The notes below the pieces were generated by a model. The model was given only the letters and a program-made list of their open reading frames with translations. It did no database searches and was not told the origin of the DNA. Both the position numbers and the translations under genes were made by a program. Positions 34,414-43,146 of a stretch of DNA of 64,000 bases are shown here, piece after piece. How positions within the stretch are numbered: position 1 is the stretch's first letter; each line of letters opens with the position of its first letter. Origin of the DNA: a bacterium (GTDB lineage Bacteria > Zhuqueibacterota > QNDG01 > DSAB01); NCBI GenBank assembly GCA_016931965.1, contig JAFGDT010000018.1, positions 1 to 64,000 of the forward strand, read 5' to 3'.

Positions 34414-35553
34414 ATGAATAATCCGATTTGGCTGATGAGTTCAGCCGTCAAAGATCTAAACCTGAAACAGGTCATTGAAAAGACCAAGGAAATCCACATG
34501 CAGGGTATAGAAGTGCTTGCGTTTCGCAGGGACGGCACACGGAGAGACCACGTGGCCTGCCACTTAGATTATGAAGATTTTGGGCCCGAGGATGCTAAGA
34601 AAGTGATTGATCTATTCGATGCCAATGAATTGCGCTTATCCCTTGGGGCCTATGATAATCTCATCGGAGGCGACCCTGCCGAACAGGTCAAGAATCAGAA
34701 TCATATCCTTCGTCTCATTCGTATGGCTCACCTTCTGGGTGGAGATGGCAATGATGTCAAGGTTGGGACTTTTGTCGGATACAACCATGAACTTTCCTGG
34801 CAGGAAAACGGATTTCAGAAAAATTTGGATCTTTATGTCAAAATTTTTAAACCGATCATTCAATACGCAGAGGATTTGGGCGTTACGATCCTTTACGAGA
34901 ACTGTCCGATGGAAGGCTGGCGGGCAGCTGGATATACGGATACCTATAACAATCTGCCCGCTACACTGGCAGCCAGGAAACTGATGTATGCCCTCATACC
35001 CAGTAAAGCACACGGGGAAACGTACGATCCCTCTCACGATGTGTGGCAGCACATCGATCCATCCGATGTGATCAAAGCCAGTGACCTCTCCCGCGTTCAC
35101 CGTGTTCATGTTAAGGCAACGCGGAATCGATATAATAATGCCAAGATTCACTGGGGAGCGCTCTATCCCATGCAGGCTGTCAATCCTCAACTGGCTAAAA
35201 AGGCTGGTGTACCTGTTCCCGCTCATGAATGGGATCGGCATCACTACGAACCCATGCTTCCCGGTTTTGGCGGATCGGACAGTATGGACTGGCGAAAATT
35301 TTTAGATACACTGATGGAAGTGGGTTTTGAGAAACCGTTTGTGGTAGAAAATGAGGGTGACAATTCTTCGCATACCGGAAATATGGGGGCTACAATGCAG
35401 GGCTTTCAAGCTACCGTATTAAATATTGCTCCGGTGATATGGCCGATGGATGCAAAGGCAGGATATCAGTACGATAAGAAGAAAGGGTATAAGCCCTTAA
35501 AGCAAGTTTCCGGAAAAGATATTCCTCTAAAAACAATGGATCAATTGAAGTAA
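34414..35553 (+). CDS. Sugar phosphate isomerase/epimerase-like TIM barrel
   Basis: 379 residues of the xylose-isomerase-like AP endonuclease 2 superfamily. Likely metal ligands are Glu in ILYENCPMEGW, Asp in ETYDPSHDVW, His in RVHVKATR and Glu in FVVENEGDN, spread along the barrel as expected. The start has AAAGGAGG upstream. It probably isomerises or epimerises a sugar or polyol in the cytoplasm; the substrate is unknown. It is a single-gene transcript with a terminator on each side, the downstream one inside a repeat element. Confidence 0.8.
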   Translation: MNNPIWLMSSAVKDLNLKQVIEKTKEIHMQGIEVLAFRRDGTRRDHVACHLDYEDFGPEDAKKVIDLFDANELRLSLGAYDNLIGGDPAEQVKNQNHILRLIRMAHLLGGDGNDVKVGTFVGYNHELSWQENGFQKNLDLYVKIFKPIIQYAEDLGVTILYENCPMEGWRAAGYTDTYNNLPATLAARKLMYALIPSKAHGETYDPSHDVWQHIDPSDVIKASDLSRVHRVHVKATRNRYNNAKIHWGALYPMQAVNPQLAKKAGVPVPAHEWDRHHYEPMLPGFGGSDSMDWRKFLDTLMEVGFEKPFVVENEGDNSSHTGNMGATMQGFQATVLNIAPVIWPMDAKAGYQYDKKKGYKPLKQVSGKDIPLKTMDQLK

Positions 35554-35564
35554 ATGAATCAATA

Positions 35565-35702
35565 ACGGGGCAGTCTAAAAGGTATCAAAAACGATATTGT
35601 CATTGCGAGCGTAAGCGTAGTAATCCCCATAAGCTTAAGGAAATTGCGTCATCACTTTGTTCCTCGAAATGACAGTTTCATTCACTTTTTAGACTGCTCC
35701 GT
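35565..35702. repeat. MITE-like nested inverted repeat, also a terminator
   Basis: The ends ACGGGGCAGTCTAAAA (35565-35580) and TTTTAGACTGCTCCGT (35687-35702) are complementary at 15 of 16 positions. Inside, TGTCATT (35598-35604) pairs with AATGACA (35668-35674). The inner TGTCATTGCGAGC...AATGACA sequence resembles intergenic repeats spread through many bacterial genomes. A T-rich tail follows on plus, so it could end transcription of the isomerase gene 11 bases upstream. Confidence 0.6.
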
Positions 35703-35906
35703 TTTCTTTTTTACCTCTGTAAAAAGACTCCCAATTATCAATCTTATTTATTATTCTCGACTGAGCGTTTTCCATTCGTCATGATTGAAATTGACATGAA
35801 TCATCAATATGTCAAGTGTGTATGGGAAAAACTGAGGCATTTGAATTGTTACGTTTTTGTAACAATTGTTAAATTATTGTGATCACTATTTTTCTCTTGA
35901 CATTTG

Positions 35907-35935
35907 TTCAAAAAATCCTTAATAATTGTTACAAT
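35907..35935 (+). promoter_or_regulatory. Possible sigma-70 promoter
   Basis: TTCAAA (35907-35912) and TACAAT (35930-35935) are 17 bases apart; a TTGACA lies just before at 35897 but at poor spacing to any -10. It would drive the secreted protein gene at 36095 with a leader of roughly 150 bases. Confidence 0.35.
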
Positions 35936-35961
35936 CTATTCAAATCGGTGTAAGAAGGTGG

Positions 35962-35985
35962 CTTATTTGAAGGGAAGCAAATAAG
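35962..35985 (+). other. Hairpin in the 5' leader of the 36095 gene
   Basis: CTTATTTG and CAAATAAG form a perfect 8-bp stem with the loop AAGGGAAG. It is followed by GAGACGGGGCGA and a TTTTATTTTCGCGC stretch. The leader between promoter and gene is about 150 bases, long enough for a regulatory RNA. I do not recognise a known riboswitch class. Confidence 0.35.
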
Positions 35986-36094
35986 AGACGGGGCGATTTT
36001 ATTTTCGCGCTCATAAAGATTGTGGCTGCCAGAGTGAATCAAGTTTTTCTTCTTTATTGACGAATCTGGTTGATGTTACAGGGGAGAGGAAAGG

Positions 36095-36574
36095 ATGAGA
36101 AAATTTTGGTTTATCAGTGGAGTGTTGTTTCTCCAGATCTCTGGAATTGTTATGGGAGGTAATTCAAGCAGTCATACCATTACGATCAGAGTATTGCACC
36201 CGATAGAGATGAATATCGAAACCCGCAGTGAAACACAACAAACGAGTGGATCATCCATTCATCAGAGTGCCGAATTTACAGATCAATCTATTATTTCTGT
36301 ATTAAAGTGGAAATCGGATCAATATGATAAAAAGGTAACGGTTTCGACAGAACAACAGACCGCCTATTATCAAGTTCAAATCGAAGGAATCCATTGTACG
36401 GGTGGTGTCATTAATCATGGATTCAATAGGGGTTCGTTTGCTCAGGATTTCATCACAGATATCTCCACATTACAGGGGTTATGTGAGGTGAGAACCGTGA
36501 TTGATGTCGATTCCTTTTTTAAATCAGATTCTGTCCTTCCACGGGTGGTCTATACCATTACAGATATTTATTGA
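36095..36574 (+). CDS. Secreted hypothetical protein
   Basis: 159 residues with GGGAGAGG upstream of the ATG. A signal peptide (FWFISGVLFLQISGIVMGG) is followed by a beta-rich mature part: SHTITIRVLHPIEMNIE, IISVLKWKSDQYDKKVTVS, AYYQVQIEGIHCTGGVI, and a C-terminal VVYTITDIY. The two cysteines (in HCTGG and GLCEV) could form a disulfide. It looks like a one-domain periplasmic or surface beta-sandwich. No family is recognised. It is a single gene with its own long leader. Confidence 0.65.
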   Translation: MRKFWFISGVLFLQISGIVMGGNSSSHTITIRVLHPIEMNIETRSETQQTSGSSIHQSAEFTDQSIISVLKWKSDQYDKKVTVSTEQQTAYYQVQIEGIHCTGGVINHGFNRGSFAQDFITDISTLQGLCEVRTVIDVDSFFKSDSVLPRVVYTITDIY

Positions 36575-36899
36575 TTGACTGTCGATTTCATTTACATATG
36601 TATTTTATCGGACCGATGCGAGTGAAGATAGTATCTCATCATTTATCTCTTTGAAACATATCGATGGATTGAGGTTGGTAACGCATCGGAGAATCGTCAG
36701 GTGATAAATTCTTCCCTCTCTATTTCTTTTTGACCCATTTTAGGTGAACTGCGAAGAACCGCTTTGATGGTGAGACGGTGCACCTGTTTATCGTTCCCAA
36801 TCCCGCCAGAGCTTTTCAATTCGATTATTGATCTTCCTTTTTTCAGGTTAGATTTGAATAATCGGTTATGATTTTGCGATCAAATTGTGCAAAAAGGTG
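36575..36899. other. Non-coding spacer
   Basis: About 325 bp between the secreted protein gene and the promoter of the aspartate kinase gene. No gene, repeat or stable terminator was recognised. Confidence 0.4.
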
Positions 36900-36928
36900 T
36901 TGCAATTTGAGTTAAAAAATAATAAAAT
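36900..36928 (+). promoter_or_regulatory. Probable promoter of the aspartate kinase gene
   Basis: TTGCAA (36900-36905), a 17-base spacer and TAAAAT (36923-36928) make a reasonable sigma-70 pair, about 65 bases before the ATG. No leader-peptide attenuator is evident between it and the gene. Confidence 0.5.
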
Positions 36929-36998
36929 ATGCCATCCCTGAAAATGAATCCGGGGCGGTCCAATGTCATCGAATTTCATAGAGAATTGAGGACAGAAT

Positions 36999-38363
36999 AT
37001 GAAAGTTTTGAAATTTGGCGGTACATCGGTGAAAGATGCTCAAGCCATGAAACATGTGGCTGATATTTTATCTCATTATCCTCCTGTGACGATTGTGGTT
37101 TTATCGGCAACGGCAGGGACTACGGACACATTGATTAAACTGGTATTTCATGCTACCGAGGGTCAGCATGATGCATTTATGGAAACAAAACAGCAATTGG
37201 TGGGGAAACATTATAAGATCATCGATGATTTGGGATTGAAAATGGATCGGTCGGTTTGTGAGTCGGTTGATGAGATTTTTTCAACGTTGTCCGTATTCTT
37301 GGAAGGTATTTATTTACTCCGAGAATCCACAAATCGTGTGAAAGATGCTGTGGTTGCAAGCGGTGAACTTCTTTCGACCCATATATTTGCTGCCTATTTG
37401 AAAACCCAATATCCGGATACAGCTTGGTTTGATGTTCGCAATGTGATCACCACCGATGACCATTTTGGTTCTGCGCATGTTGATCTAAAAACGTCACAGA
37501 AAAGATATAATCAAAAAATGAAGCCGTTACTCAAACGAAACCGGTTCATTATTACACAAGGATTTCTTGGTTCAACATTGAATGGACTGACCACCACACT
37601 CGGACGCGGAGGAAGTGATTACTCGGCCACACTGATTGGCAATTTATCCAATGCCGAATCGATTGAAATCTGGACAGACAGTGATGGTGTTATGACGGCT
37701 GATCCCCGATTTATTCCACAGGCCTTTTCACAAAGAGAACTGTCATTCAAGGAAGCAGCGGAATTGTCCTATTTTGGGGCCAAGGTGCTTCATCCTTATA
37801 CGATGCTGCCAGCTATGGAAAAGAATTTGCCGGTTCAAGTTAAGAACACGATGAAACCCAAGGATCCAGGGACTGTGATTGCACACGAAAGTCGGCAGAT
37901 CGGTCAACCCAAATCGATTGCATTTCGGAGAAATATTACAACGGTTACCATTGAATCGTCTCGCATGCTCAATGCATATGGATTCTTGGAACGCATTTTT
38001 GATGTATTTGCTCGATACCAGATCTCGATTGATCTGGTCAGCACATCTGAAATCAGTGTGTCTCTGACGCTTGAAAAAACAGAATATCTTGATAAAATTG
38101 TTCAAGAATTAAAAGCATTTGCATCGGTGAGAATATCCGATAAGATGGCCATTGTTTCGATTGTCGGAGAGGATATTAAAAATAGTCAGAGTTTTCTAAA
38201 AAGAGCATTTTATGCAGTGGATATAATTCCAATTGAGATGATCAGCTTTGGCGCTTCGAATGTGAATTTAAGTTTTGTCATTTCAGAAATGCATGTTGAA
38301 ACCGTTGTTAAAAAATTGCATCGTGAATTTTTTGAGTCGGGTAAGAATGAATCCACCGTTTAA
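36999..38363 (+). CDS. lysC: Aspartate kinase
   Basis: 454 residues. The kinase domain opens MKVLKFGGTSVKDAQAM, with LGRGGSDYSATLIG and IWTDSDGVMTADPR for ATP/aspartate binding. The C-terminal part holds two ACT domains (about residues 305-450; SIDLVSTSEISVSLTLE is typical) that usually bind lysine or threonine for feedback control. No homoserine dehydrogenase domain is attached. It makes aspartyl phosphate for lysine, threonine and methionine synthesis. GAGGAC precedes the ATG. It is alone, with promoter and terminator. Confidence 0.93.
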   Translation: MKVLKFGGTSVKDAQAMKHVADILSHYPPVTIVVLSATAGTTDTLIKLVFHATEGQHDAFMETKQQLVGKHYKIIDDLGLKMDRSVCESVDEIFSTLSVFLEGIYLLRESTNRVKDAVVASGELLSTHIFAAYLKTQYPDTAWFDVRNVITTDDHFGSAHVDLKTSQKRYNQKMKPLLKRNRFIITQGFLGSTLNGLTTTLGRGGSDYSATLIGNLSNAESIEIWTDSDGVMTADPRFIPQAFSQRELSFKEAAELSYFGAKVLHPYTMLPAMEKNLPVQVKNTMKPKDPGTVIAHESRQIGQPKSIAFRRNITTVTIESSRMLNAYGFLERIFDVFARYQISIDLVSTSEISVSLTLEKTEYLDKIVQELKAFASVRISDKMAIVSIVGEDIKNSQSFLKRAFYAVDIIPIEMISFGASNVNLSFVISEMHVETVVKKLHREFFESGKNESTV

Positions 38364-38375
38364 AATAGTCTTTAG

Positions 38376-38413
38376 GTCCGAAATGTTTCGATGGATTGAC
38401 GGAACTTTCGGAC
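38376..38413 (+). terminator. Intrinsic terminator after aspartate kinase
   Basis: GTCCGAAA (38376-38383) pairs with TTTCGGAC (38406-38413). Past a one-base bulge, six more pairs extend the stem around a 9-base loop. ATTTCGTTTTTCTTTTCG follows, giving a good T-rich tail. Confidence 0.7.
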
Positions 38414-38490
38414 ATTTCGTTTTTCTTTTCGTTTGATTTTTGATTTAATTGTCTGATCGACGCGCCACAAAAACATGTATAGGAAAATAT

Positions 38491-38551
38491 AGGACCTAAG
38501 AATTCTGTTTCATATACACGCAGAATGAATATCCTAGGTGATTGAGGTCCT
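38491..38551 (+). other. Structured intergenic element
   Basis: AGGACCT (38491-38497) pairs with AGGTCCT (38545-38551). Inside, ATTCTG (38502-38507) pairs with CAGAAT (38521-38526), leaving ATATCCTAGGTGATTG as a second arm. The two-way junction lies in the 338-bp gap upstream of the FAH-family gene. It is not a recognised riboswitch; it may be a leader RNA or a small repeat. Confidence 0.38.
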
Positions 38552-38701
38552 GCATTCATCTGATTGTGATGCAATTTTTTGGTAAGATTAATAAAAAAAT
38601 TGCAACCATCATATTTTTATCTTGATAAATAGAAAATAGATCATTACTATATTTCTGTTAAACATATCGATTTTAAAATTCCATAAACCGGAGGGGTTTC
38701 A

Positions 38702-39607
38702 TTGAAGCTATTTTCTTTTTCAGCCGGAGATAAGAAAATGGGGATTGGTGTTGAAACATCGAGCGGTGTTTTCAATCTCACACGCGCACTGGATATCTAT
38801 CAAAAAGCAAAAGGTGTTCGTCAGCCTGTTTCCTTCGATTTTCTCCAGATGATGGTTGAAATGGGATACTGCTCCACAGCGGTCATTCGAGATGTTCTTT
38901 CGGAATCCTGGGTTCAATCCAAACGGGCAGAGTTGAGACTGGATTCGGATTTCAAATATGAGTTGCCGATCGCCAGACCCTCCAAGATCATCTGTCTTGG
39001 CAGAAATTATCGCGAACATGCAAAAGAGCTCAAATCGGATGTTCCCAGCGAACCCTTGTTTTTTGCCAAAGCGCCGTCTTCCCTTATACCCCATGAAACC
39101 GATATTGTCATTCCCCGATGGCTCAATGATCGCGTGGATCACGAAGCCGAGCTGGCCGTCGTAATTGGAAGAGAGGCTAAGGCTATACCGAAAGAAGAAG
39201 CATTCACCTGCGTTGCAGGGTATACAATATTAAACGATGTAACAGCCCGTACCATGCAGAAAGCGGATCTTGATCAACAACATCCCTGGTTCCGTTCAAA
39301 GAGTCTGGATACATTCTGTCCATTGGGTCCCTTTATCCTTCCTGCCGATGAATGCAGCGATCCCCATACTCTCGAGATTCGTCTCACTGTCAATGGCAAA
39401 ATAAAGCAAAAGGATAATACTTCCTCTATGATCTTTTCGATTCCGGAAGTCATTGCCCATGTCTCGAAATTCATGACTCTTCAACCAGGGGATATTATCG
39501 CTACGGGAACGCCGAGCGGCGTATCACAGATACAGGATGGCGATGTCATCGAAGTATCGATCACAGGCATCGGCATATTGAGGAATCGGGTTATCAAAGA
39601 AGTTTGA
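38702..39607 (+). CDS. Fumarylacetoacetate hydrolase-family protein
   Basis: 301 residues starting with TTG; GGAGGGG lies 5 bases before it. The family core runs from KIICLGRNYREHAKE (residue 98 on) through LFFAKAPSSLIPHE, VDHEAELAVVIGREA with the metal-binding Glu residues, TILNDVTARTMQ, and GDIIATGTPSGVSQI. Such enzymes cleave C-C bonds in dioxo acids or act as acylpyruvate hydrolases or decarboxylases in the cytoplasm. The N-terminal 90 residues (FSAGDKKMGIGV) are the usual extra domain. The exact substrate is not known and no catabolic neighbours are present. Confidence 0.88.
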   Translation: MKLFSFSAGDKKMGIGVETSSGVFNLTRALDIYQKAKGVRQPVSFDFLQMMVEMGYCSTAVIRDVLSESWVQSKRAELRLDSDFKYELPIARPSKIICLGRNYREHAKELKSDVPSEPLFFAKAPSSLIPHETDIVIPRWLNDRVDHEAELAVVIGREAKAIPKEEAFTCVAGYTILNDVTARTMQKADLDQQHPWFRSKSLDTFCPLGPFILPADECSDPHTLEIRLTVNGKIKQKDNTSSMIFSIPEVIAHVSKFMTLQPGDIIATGTPSGVSQIQDGDVIEVSITGIGILRNRVIKEV

Positions 39608-39704
39608 GGTCGGATTTTCGTCTTTTTCTGTATTCATTTTTTAACAGATCGTTGGATCTCAATGAACGGATAAGGGATAACCTATTTGACTCAAGGAGGA
39701 TCAT

Positions 39705-40634
39705 TTGAAAATTTTAATCACAGGCGGTGCGGGATTTATCGGTTCTCATATTGTGGATGGTTTTCTCAACGATGGTCATGAGGTTGTTGTTGTCGATAAT
39801 ATGACGATGGGCAGATTTGAAAATATCAATCCCAAAGCAAAGTTCTATTTAATGGATATCCGATCAAAAGAGCTGGAAAAAATGTTTGAAAGGGAAAAGA
39901 TTGATATTGTTTGTCATCAGGCCGCCCAGATGGATATTCGAAAATCGGTTGCTGATCCTGTATATGATGCCGATGTGAATATTCTGGGTACGCTGAACAT
40001 TTTGCAAAACTGCATTCGTTATGGTGTGAAAAAAATCGTATTTGCCTCTACAGGTGGAGCGGTTTACGGGGAACCGGAAGTGTTTCCCTGTGGTGAAGAT
40101 CATCCGCTTCGTCCGATTTCTCCATACGGTGTAACAAAGCTAACCGTAGAGAAATATTTGTATTTCTATGGATTGGAGTATGGTTTAAACCATGTCATTC
40201 TACGATATGCCAATGTGTATGGACCGCGACAAAATCCGAGTGGAGAGGCGGGTGTTGTGGCTATTTTTGCAAGTAAACTCATCGCGGGCGAACAACCCAT
40301 CATCAATGGGGACGGAAAACAAACACGAGATTATGTTTATGTTGGAGATGTGGTGCAGGCCAATTTAAAATCCCTGATGGTTGAGGGAAACGATTGCTTC
40401 AATATTGGCACCAGCATCGAAACCAATGTCAACCAGATTTTTAATCTGCTGAATCATTTAACTGATGGAAACGCCCATGAAAAACATGGCCCCCCCAAAA
40501 AAGGCGAACAGCGCCGCAGTGTCATCGATTACAGAAGGGCAGAGTCTGTCATTGGGTGGAAACCCGAGGTTCACTTAGAGGAGGGCTTGAAAAAAACAGT
40601 CGCACATTTTAAGGCCGATAGAGAAGATCAATAG
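39705..40634 (+). CDS. NAD-dependent UDP-sugar epimerase (GalE-like)
   Basis: 309 residues from a TTG with AAGGAGG upstream. The Rossmann motif GGAGFIGSHIVDGF is at the N-terminus, followed by DNMTMGRFENI, HQAAQMDIRKSV, FASTGGAVYG and the catalytic SPYGVTKLTVEKYL Tyr-Lys. LRYANVYGPRQNP and RDYVYVGDVV are typical of UDP-glucose 4-epimerase relatives. It probably supplies sugars for surface polysaccharide. It is the first gene of an operon with MBL hydrolase, sigma-54 activator, lptE and a TPR protein; the next ATG follows the stop with no gap. Confidence 0.92.
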   Translation: MKILITGGAGFIGSHIVDGFLNDGHEVVVVDNMTMGRFENINPKAKFYLMDIRSKELEKMFEREKIDIVCHQAAQMDIRKSVADPVYDADVNILGTLNILQNCIRYGVKKIVFASTGGAVYGEPEVFPCGEDHPLRPISPYGVTKLTVEKYLYFYGLEYGLNHVILRYANVYGPRQNPSGEAGVVAIFASKLIAGEQPIINGDGKQTRDYVYVGDVVQANLKSLMVEGNDCFNIGTSIETNVNQIFNLLNHLTDGNAHEKHGPPKKGEQRRSVIDYRRAESVIGWKPEVHLEEGLKKTVAHFKADREDQ

Positions 40635-41393
40635 ATGAAGCTCAGTGTGTTGGGGTCCGCATCGGGAATGCCCGTTCCCGACAGAAACTGTTCAGCCTAT
40701 CTCATTGAGGTCGATTCACAGACTTATCTCATCGATGCCGGTGAAGGCATTGCCCGACAGCTTGTCCGTTACTCAGTTGGTTCTGATCAAATTGATGAAG
40801 TATTTATCAGTCATGTTCATTCGGATCACCTTTCGGGACTTTTTATGCTCCTCCAATGGATGCATATGACCCAACGGGAAAAGCCCCTGCAAATCTATCT
40901 CCCAAAGGGCGTTTTGCCCGGATTTCAAGCGGTTTTGGCCTATTTCCATATTTTTCAGGAAAAATGGCCCTTCCGTTTTCAATTTCTGCCCATCTCCGAG
41001 GGGCTTGTTTTCAGTTGCCATGATTTTCAGCTGTCCGCTGTTTCCAATGGTCACCTTTCAGGTAACAAAGATCTTGCGGATCAAGCAGGAGTGGGATCAG
41101 ACAGTTACAGTTTTATTCTGTCGGAAAAGGGTCATGAGAGAGCGGTGTATACTTCTGATGTGGATTCTCTTGCACATCTCACCGCCCATCAAGAGGGTGT
41201 TGGCATCCTGATTTCGGAATGTGCACATCTTTCTGTAGATGATGTTATTGATTTTGCGCAGCAATCTGGGATTCCTCGTATTATTCTGACACATATTCCT
41301 CCGGAAAAGGAGAACCTGGTCCTGTCTGACAAACAGAATCCGATGTCCACTGCGATTGAATGGGCCTTTGATGGTTTGGTAATCGAGGTGTAA
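40635..41393 (+). CDS. MBL-fold metal-dependent hydrolase (RNase Z-like)
   Basis: 252 residues of the metallo-beta-lactamase fold. The zinc motif is SHVHSDHLSG (H-x-H-x-D-H), with YLIDAGEGIARQL before it and further ligands in SNGHLSG, TSDVDS and LTHIPPE. The overall order matches the RNase Z/AHL-lactonase side of the family, but without a clear exosite insertion a tRNA-processing role is not certain. The ATG directly follows the epimerase stop and its own stop directly precedes the next ATG, so it is co-translated. Confidence 0.82.
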   Translation: MKLSVLGSASGMPVPDRNCSAYLIEVDSQTYLIDAGEGIARQLVRYSVGSDQIDEVFISHVHSDHLSGLFMLLQWMHMTQREKPLQIYLPKGVLPGFQAVLAYFHIFQEKWPFRFQFLPISEGLVFSCHDFQLSAVSNGHLSGNKDLADQAGVGSDSYSFILSEKGHERAVYTSDVDSLAHLTAHQEGVGILISECAHLSVDDVIDFAQQSGIPRIILTHIPPEKENLVLSDKQNPMSTAIEWAFDGLVIEV

Positions 41394-42557
41394 ATGGAAT
41401 CAAAAGAAAAAGAGAAAGAAGCGCGTTATTTCTCAGAAAACTTGGGACTGATCGGTCAGTCTGAACCGTTGCTTCAAGTCATTGAAAGTATTAAACAGGT
41501 TGCCCCGACCAATATCATTGTGTTGATTATGGGTGAAAGCGGTACAGGGAAGGAAATGATCGCAAAAGCCATTCATTTGCTCAGTATGCGTAAAGACAAA
41601 CCGCTACTCACCGTGAATTGTGGGGCTATCCCCGAAGGTATTTTGGAAAGTGAACTTTTCGGCCATGAAAAGGGATCATTTACCGGTGCTGTGGATAGAA
41701 AAATGGGATATTTTGAAGCCGCAAATGGCGGCACATTATTTTTAGATGAGATAGGAGAAATGCCTCTTGCCACACAGGTGAAACTACTCAGGGTATTGGA
41801 AGAAAAGGAGTTCATGCGTGTGGGGGGAAATCGCATTCTCAAAGTGGATGTGCGTGTTTTGGCTGCTACCAACAAGGATCTGGAAAAAGCGGTCAATCGT
41901 CAGGAATTTCGAAAAGACCTCTTCTACAGACTCAATGCTGTCAAGATATCTGTACCTCCTTTGAGAGAACGCAAAGCGGATATCCGGCCTCTGGTGATTC
42001 ACTTCGCAGAAGATGTATGTCGAGAAAACAATATTCGGTTTCAAGGATTTACGGAGGATGCATTTCGGACAATGGAAGATTACACATGGCCGGGCAATAT
42101 TCGAGAACTCCGTAATGTCGTTGAACGTGTGATTATTTTAGGAAAAGGAGAACAAGTTGATCAATCCACAATAATGGATCATGTTGTACAAATCGTCGAA
42201 CCGGATCGCAACCTTCCGGTAATCGCGCATAAAACTTCGGATCAGGCCGAACGGGAAATTATTTATCGAGCGCTTCTTGATATTCGTGTGGCTGTGGAAG
42301 AAATCCGGTCGCTTTTATTGGGAAATCGTGTCAAGCATGTGGGCAGAAGTCATATTGATTTTCCATTTCAAACCGAGGTCTCACGAACAGAAGATTTATC
42401 CAGTGAAGAACAACAATTCACCATCAGGGAGATGGAGAGAATCGAAATCGAGAAAGCATTGAACCGTTACAAAGGCAACAAACGAAGAGCAGCTAAGGCT
42501 TTGGGCATCGGAGAGAGGACGCTTTACAGAAAACTAAAGGAGTATCATATTGAATGA
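41394..42557 (+). CDS. Sigma-54-dependent activator without a receiver domain
   Basis: 387 residues. The AAA+ domain begins almost at the N-terminus (LGLIGQSEPLLQVIESI), with Walker A MGESGTGKEM, the sigma-54 loop GSFTGA (Ser in place of the first Ala of GAFTGA), Walker B LFLDEIGEMP and the arginine-finger region WPGNIRELRN. The last 40 residues are a Fis-type HTH (NKRRAAKALGIGERTLYRKL). No receiver, PAS or GAF domain precedes it, so its activity must be set by partner binding or level. It is embedded in an envelope operon. Confidence 0.9.
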   Translation: MESKEKEKEARYFSENLGLIGQSEPLLQVIESIKQVAPTNIIVLIMGESGTGKEMIAKAIHLLSMRKDKPLLTVNCGAIPEGILESELFGHEKGSFTGAVDRKMGYFEAANGGTLFLDEIGEMPLATQVKLLRVLEEKEFMRVGGNRILKVDVRVLAATNKDLEKAVNRQEFRKDLFYRLNAVKISVPPLRERKADIRPLVIHFAEDVCRENNIRFQGFTEDAFRTMEDYTWPGNIRELRNVVERVIILGKGEQVDQSTIMDHVVQIVEPDRNLPVIAHKTSDQAEREIIYRALLDIRVAVEEIRSLLLGNRVKHVGRSHIDFPFQTEVSRTEDLSSEEQQFTIREMERIEIEKALNRYKGNKRRAAKALGIGERTLYRKLKEYHIE

Positions 42558-43059
42558 ATCCGTTAAAACATTGATTTCAGCGATGATACTTTTATCCATT
42601 GTGTCTTTTCTACTCTGGAGTTGCGGTCCTTATTCTTTTTCGGGATCAACGCTTCCTTCGCATATTCGAACGGTGGCTGTACCCTTATTTGAGGATCGGA
42701 CAGCAGAATTCGGCATCGATCAAAAACTTACGGATAGGCTTATAGAGGCTATTACAAGCGATAACACATTGAAAATAGGTAATCAGCGAAATGCGGATTC
42801 CATTTTAAATGGTACCATTGAGCTGATTCGGGATACGGCAGGGGAATATAATCAGGGTGAAGTTGCTTCTGATTTTCGTGTCACCATTACGGTTCGTGTT
42901 TCATTTGAAGATATTCAGAAACAAGAGGTCCTCTGGGACGAGACATGGATGCAATTTGGTGTTTATGATAATGTCGAAACAGATCGGGATAGGGGTATTG
43001 ATGAAGCGCTGGACAAACTGACTTCGGATATTCTCAATCGGACTGTATCCGGATGGTGA
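42550..43059 (+). CDS. lptE: LptE-like LPS-assembly lipoprotein
   Basis: 169 residues starting with TTG, with AAGGAG 7 bases upstream and an 8-base overlap with the activator gene. The signal peptide ends SFLLWSC, a lipobox. The mature start GPYSFSGSTLPSHIRTVAVP followed by LFEDRT is the classic LptE family opening. It would plug the LptD barrel and help place LPS in the outer leaflet. No lptD is in the window. Its presence shows the organism has an outer membrane with LPS-type lipid. Confidence 0.85.
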   Translation: MNESVKTLISAMILLSIVSFLLWSCGPYSFSGSTLPSHIRTVAVPLFEDRTAEFGIDQKLTDRLIEAITSDNTLKIGNQRNADSILNGTIELIRDTAGEYNQGEVASDFRVTITVRVSFEDIQKQEVLWDETWMQFGVYDNVETDRDRGIDEALDKLTSDILNRTVSGW

Positions 43060-43146
43060 TTGTGAACTGAAAAAGGCCTTGCGATTAAAGTTCTTTTTTT
43101 ATAAATTTTTAAAGGATCACATAGAAGAACAAAGGTGGGAATTATC

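Noticed and set aside
34214-34417. A 67-residue plus-strand frame
   Set aside because: It starts inside a clear terminator hairpin and runs into the next gene's ribosome-binding site; the hydrophobic look comes from AT-rich sequence.
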